This document shows, in pieces, positions 59,925 to 64,000 of a stretch of DNA of 64,000 bases. Under the pieces are notes generated by a model. It searched no databases. It was not told the origin of the DNA and saw only the letters and a program-made list of their open reading frames with translations. Position 1 is the first letter of the stretch. Every line of letters starts with the position of its first letter. Made by a program: the position numbers and the translations under genes. The DNA comes from Pyxicephalus adspersus (Eukaryota > Chordata > Amphibia > Anura > Pyxicephalidae): positions 106,225,117 through 106,289,116 of the forward strand of contig NC_092859.1 of NCBI RefSeq assembly GCF_032062135.1. The letters are read 5' to 3'.

Positions 59925-60240
59925 GCAAGCCATTCTCAATCAGTGTTCAATGGAAATCTAGGATTCCTCTACAGGTTGTGATGAGTTCCCTGTATGTGAC
60001 TGACTGACCTGCAGGTTTCCAGGGCTTACACCACTTTTCAGAACCAGTTGCATGAATCAAAGGACTTTTTGGCTGTTAAGGAGACATCTTGGCGACTAAT
60101 GTATGTATGAGGACAATCCTTACCACTGGCAACTAATGCATATAGCAAAATCTTACCCTATTCATAAATATATTAGGAGTTTCCTGACACCTGAAAATTA
60201 TTTAGGGTGGGTTCCCCAGGGTAGGTTGAGAAAAGGTTGA
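59925..60240 (+). repeat. hAT-like short repeat, family B (copy 3)
   Basis: Starts 'ccattctcaatcagtgttcaatggaaatctaggattcctctacagg' and ends 'gggttccccagggtaggttgagaaaagg', in forward orientation and tail to tail with the previous copy. Confidence 0.6.
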
Positions 60241-60266
60241 GAAGGCAATAACTTTAAAATATAGAC

Positions 60267-60415
60267 TCTTAGATTGTAAGCTCCTCAGGGTAGGGTCCTC
60301 TCCTCTTCCTGTGTCACTGTCTGTCATTTGCAACCCCTATTTAATGTACAGCGCTGTGTAATATGTTGGCGCTATATATATATATACTGTTCTTTATTAT
60401 TTTATAATAATAAAA
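60267..60415 (+). repeat. short interspersed repeat (copy 4, best preserved)
   Basis: Blocks in order: 'ttagattgtaagctcctcagggtagggtcctctcctcttcctgtgtcactgtctgtcatttgcaa', 'cccctatttaatgtacagcgctgtgtaatatgttggcgctatata', then a TA/ATT/AAT tail. It serves as reference for the copies at 475, 4975 and 19436. Confidence 0.85.
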
Positions 60416-63400
60416 AAAGAAAATACCTGGCCTTGGCAAACACTGTACAATTTAAGTGTCAACATTTCAATCAGAATGATCAGCCATGAGATACAAAGTA
60501 ACTAGTATTGCATATAAAGTGTATGTTACCCTCAGTTTATCCCAATCAGCCCTAGTTAACTCCTATTGTTAACTCTGATGTATTAGTAAGGTGGCCGTTC
60601 ATGAAATCTGATCATGCTGGAGATAAAGGTAAGTGACAGCTTGCAGCATTTTACTAGTAGAAACACTCAGCACCCGAGATAAGCCTAGCTAACAGCATTG
60701 TCATGTCCAGTTTTTGTATAATCCAAGAACACTCCAATTTTAAAATGTATACATGCAATATTATACATGGTTTCTTCAGAAGCACATATTCTAAAAATAT
60801 TATTTGAAATACATTTAGGCTACAAAATATGTTTCATATTGCACAGGTGGTCAGGATTTAAGAAGTACATTTCCAGAGGAAACATCAAACAGTGAAAAAG
60901 GTCCCTGATGATCTGTGAGAAGTTAAATGTAGCGAGTGAGAGATGCCATCACAACGCCAGCTATATTTCGAGTAAAATAAACATTGAAAATGTCATCTTT
61001 TGGATTATACATTTATGCACCTCTTTTATACTTTAGCATAGACTCTAGATCAGATCTGGGGAACTATAATAGGTAGCATCAGAGCAGAATCCAATGGAAT
61101 ATAGCATGTTTATGTTTTTAAATTTGACAAAATCCAGAAATTCCTTAAAAGTTCCACAAGGTGGCGATAGTCACTCACATCTCTTTCAGTCCTTTAAATT
61201 AGCAGATCTGCTGCTGATTAACACATGGCATGGCAATCATTCGCTGCTTTACTTAGTTCTTTATTTTTATTCTGTGCATTTCTGTATTTTACACAAACTG
61301 TACAAGAATCTATTATTTCACTGAATGCAGGTATATGGCAGAACCCCTACATGAAACACATTTTTTTCTGAGTATCATAATCATAGGTGACAATGAAACA
61401 ATTGGTCTCTTTGTCCAGACTTGGCTGATTTTGGGCTCTGTTCTTTCATGTTGACAGGCAGATCCTGATTTATAAAAACGAGTGCAAAGAAAAGACACAT
61501 TCCGATCCTTGTTTTATTTCTCAGTGCAGCCTAGTAAACAGAAGTGTAAACCTGACTGATATACCTTGAGCAACAATCTTTTCTTCCATTTCAGAAAATC
61601 ATTTACATTTCAGCTGCTGTATATGAATACCTGAAAAAGGATTGTTTATGGGCTGACTGAGCAGTACATGAGTTCATGTATTTATTCTACTAGGATTTTA
61701 TTTTTTTTATAAACTCATTATCGCAAATCAACAGCTTGCATCCCTACATGAAAACAATCCTATGCGTACAGCAGATGCTTACATTTTACTGTGTGTTGAT
61801 GCACCTTTCAGACTTATCTTGACCCACAGTGTAAAACACTCAAAAGGTCCAAGAACTAAAATTTAGCACTTTCAACTCAAATAAGACCAAAACATGAAAA
61901 TTAATTCAATGACAGAAAAATTCTGGTGCCTAATCCTTAATAAACCCTACCAAATCACAAAAAAGTTGTAATACAACAGTGCATTATTATCAGCCTGCCC
62001 TTTTTCTGCTGACTCTAGACAAAGCTATCAACTGCACATGATGTAAGACAATCCAACAAAAAGAAACTTCCTAGATTTTACAAACTTTTTTGCAAATCCT
62101 AAGAAAACTCCTGGGAACTGAGTTTTAACCTTGGATACAAAAGCTCATTAAAAAAAATAAATACCAAATGGTCATCCTGTTACATGTTTTACATTCTAAG
62201 CAGAGATTTCCTTTAAAGAAAAGTCAAAATTCCTCTGTAATTCTAAAACTCCCTAACATTTACCTATTACTTACGTTCTATCATGCACAAATGTCTTTGC
62301 AAAGCAAAAATTTGCACATTTGATCAAACACGAACTTTTGTGCTAGATAAGCATTTTAAAAAGTCAGAGAATTGATGTATTTTGCGATAACTGGTGTGTG
62401 AATGATCTTTTTACGGTTTGACGTTATGGTTTAGCGTAGAACATATGTTGTGTGCTATTTTACATTTACCCAATGAGCAAATGCATATTTCTACAATGCT
62501 GCAGTCTAGCAAGTACAGAATGTTAACTGATTGCTCATAAAATCCAACTAACAACATAGAAACACACAAATTATGCATTGTGAAAGTTTTAAATGAATCG
62601 GGTTGCAGATTACATCTAGGAACATCATTTATAAATTAGTTTAATGGCACTGATGTTCTACAGCTTGATCACTTTTTCTTGTATCTGCAGTAAGTTGAGA
62701 GAATTCATTAGACCATTGACTGATGTACTATGTTCACGATGTGAGAGGTTTCCAGCGTATTTCATAAACTTTTGCTTGTCCCTTAGGCTATGGCTACACT
62801 GGTGACACCCATTTAATTAACAATTTAACCACTTAGTGACAATCATCTCATTAGCAGCACGTTGATTTCCATGTTCTAACAATGACTTGGCTGCTATCAA
62901 GTGGTAAAACCTTTAAAATGAAAAAGATTAAAATCAGCTGTGCAGCTTTAGATAAAAATCTACAGTTGGAGCGGGATCACTTTTCGAATTTTACATTGTT
63001 AGGGGACAGACATTTTACCTGTTCCTTGTACTTCATGTATGCACATCACAAATAATGGCAGGCCTGCCGTATGACTGCATTCTATACTATAATTTTGGGA
63101 CTGCACAATACAGATGTACCTTTATAAAGCATATATTTTCAAGTATGTAGCCAAGACTTTACAAATGGGATGGCTAATGTTCGCCTGTAGGGGTATTCTA
63201 TTTTGTGTCACCAATCATCTGATCAAGCAGTTCTGCATAATGTTATATGCAGGCAGCCAGTATTTATGGGCCCATGTACGACTAATTTACTGGTATATGT
63301 ACATGCCCACTGAAACAAAGTTTCATGTGTGTAACTAAATGTAGTAACTTGTCGCAACCAATTGGGATTTACTATATTATGGTCAGGCAAGTACAACATG

Positions 63401-64000
63401 AATTATAATTTGTTGCTATAGGTTAATGATTAATGATTAAAAATCTTAATATGACCTTACCTACCAATCATTGTATAATTGTAGCAATTGTATGGAGAAA
63501 AACAAGTTTAGAGCCAGTGATCAGTCCTGAACAATTTTAGGTATAGGTGGTTTGCAAACAATAACTGATATAACTATTGACATTGCTAAACAAAATCAGA
63601 TTTTCAATATACTGGATGCTAAGGGTCAGTACAAAGTTTACCAAATATCATCCAATCAACACAGTGGTTGTAAATGGAATAACTTTGACTATGCTCCCAA
63701 TGGACAGGCATTCCATGGATATTAGATGTAATCCAGGCATCAACATATTTAAAGTTGTCATTACAAATCATTAATGATTAGTCTCCAAACAGCCATTGGA
63801 ATCCAGTGCAAAAGCCCTAATATTGTTTTCATGTTGGAGATTGTTTGCTATTTGATAAAGCAGTTAAATGTAAAGATCAATAATTAAAAATCTGTTTTTG
63901 GATATGATGCCATTTCATGGATAATATCTGTTAGGTCCGAGTTTTTCAATCCACTGTATTTAACGCAAAAGATTTTTCTGTTTTTCATCTTCTTTCTTCT

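Larger units (their letters stand above)
55218..64000 (-). other. SEMA3A: SEMA3A upstream intron (partial)
   Basis: From the acceptor at 55218 to the window end I find no exon for the preceding PSI/furin-site region (the CCLARDPYCAWD and KRRTRRQD-type segments). The intron is therefore at least 8.8 kb. It contains a short interspersed repeat (60267-60415), two hAT-like family B repeats, (AT)n tracts at 56713-56729 and about 60377-60388, and short open frames without recognisable motifs (for example 56321-56617 minus, 58110-58469 plus). Confidence 0.75.

Noticed and set aside
55218..64000. Preceding SEMA3A exon (PSI/furin segment)
   Set aside because: I searched both the expected motif wording and splice contexts on the minus strand and found none, so it must lie beyond the window.

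Overview
The window is AT-rich vertebrate DNA with two assembly gaps (696-962 and 17344-18102). The repeats (Tc1-type, Ngaro/DIRS-type, hAT-type, Tx1-like L1, TTAA-flanked elements and a short interspersed repeat with an ATT tail) point to an anuran amphibian. The only host protein-coding gene I can support is the 3' end of SEMA3A (semaphorin 3A), on the minus strand.

SEMA3A: the last coding exon (51392-51847) and the exon before it (55075-55217) are both intact, joined across an intron of about 3.2 kb with canonical splice signals. The 3' UTR probably runs to about 45960, where a canonical AATAAA lies. The sequence from 55218 to 64000 belongs to the next intron upstream; I found no further exon in it. 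Positions 1 to about 45950 are downstream intergenic DNA, which in other vertebrates lies towards SEMA3E. No tRNA, rRNA or other RNA gene was recognised.

The intergenic part is a patchwork of mobile elements. In order: a 5'-truncated L1 with a 15-bp target duplication (1404-2266); a decayed Tc1-type element (3540-4267); a 1-kb unit with inverted repeats of about 220 bp that enclose an open reading frame for a 2H-phosphoesterase (AKAP7-like) domain (7970-8975); a mariner/Tigger-like element with a 190-bp internal duplication and long C tracts (10677-11275); hAT-like elements; a 90-bp-arm hairpin element (23389-23815); TTAA-type elements (27116-27528 and 45334-45847); a decayed 1.6-kb element that encodes a recurrent but, to my knowledge, unclassified metazoan repeat protein (28371-29928); and a three-level nest (36323-42205) in which a Tc1-type element is split by a minus-strand Ngaro retrotransposon plus a palindromic tandem-repeat block. 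The Ngaro is itself split by a 496-bp hAT-type element with a perfect 8-bp target duplication.

The strongest candidates for something new are the inverted-repeat unit carrying the AKAP7-like domain, the unclassified 1.6-kb element, and the two palindromic foldback blocks that share a terminal module. All family names are from memory and sequence reading; no database search was run.
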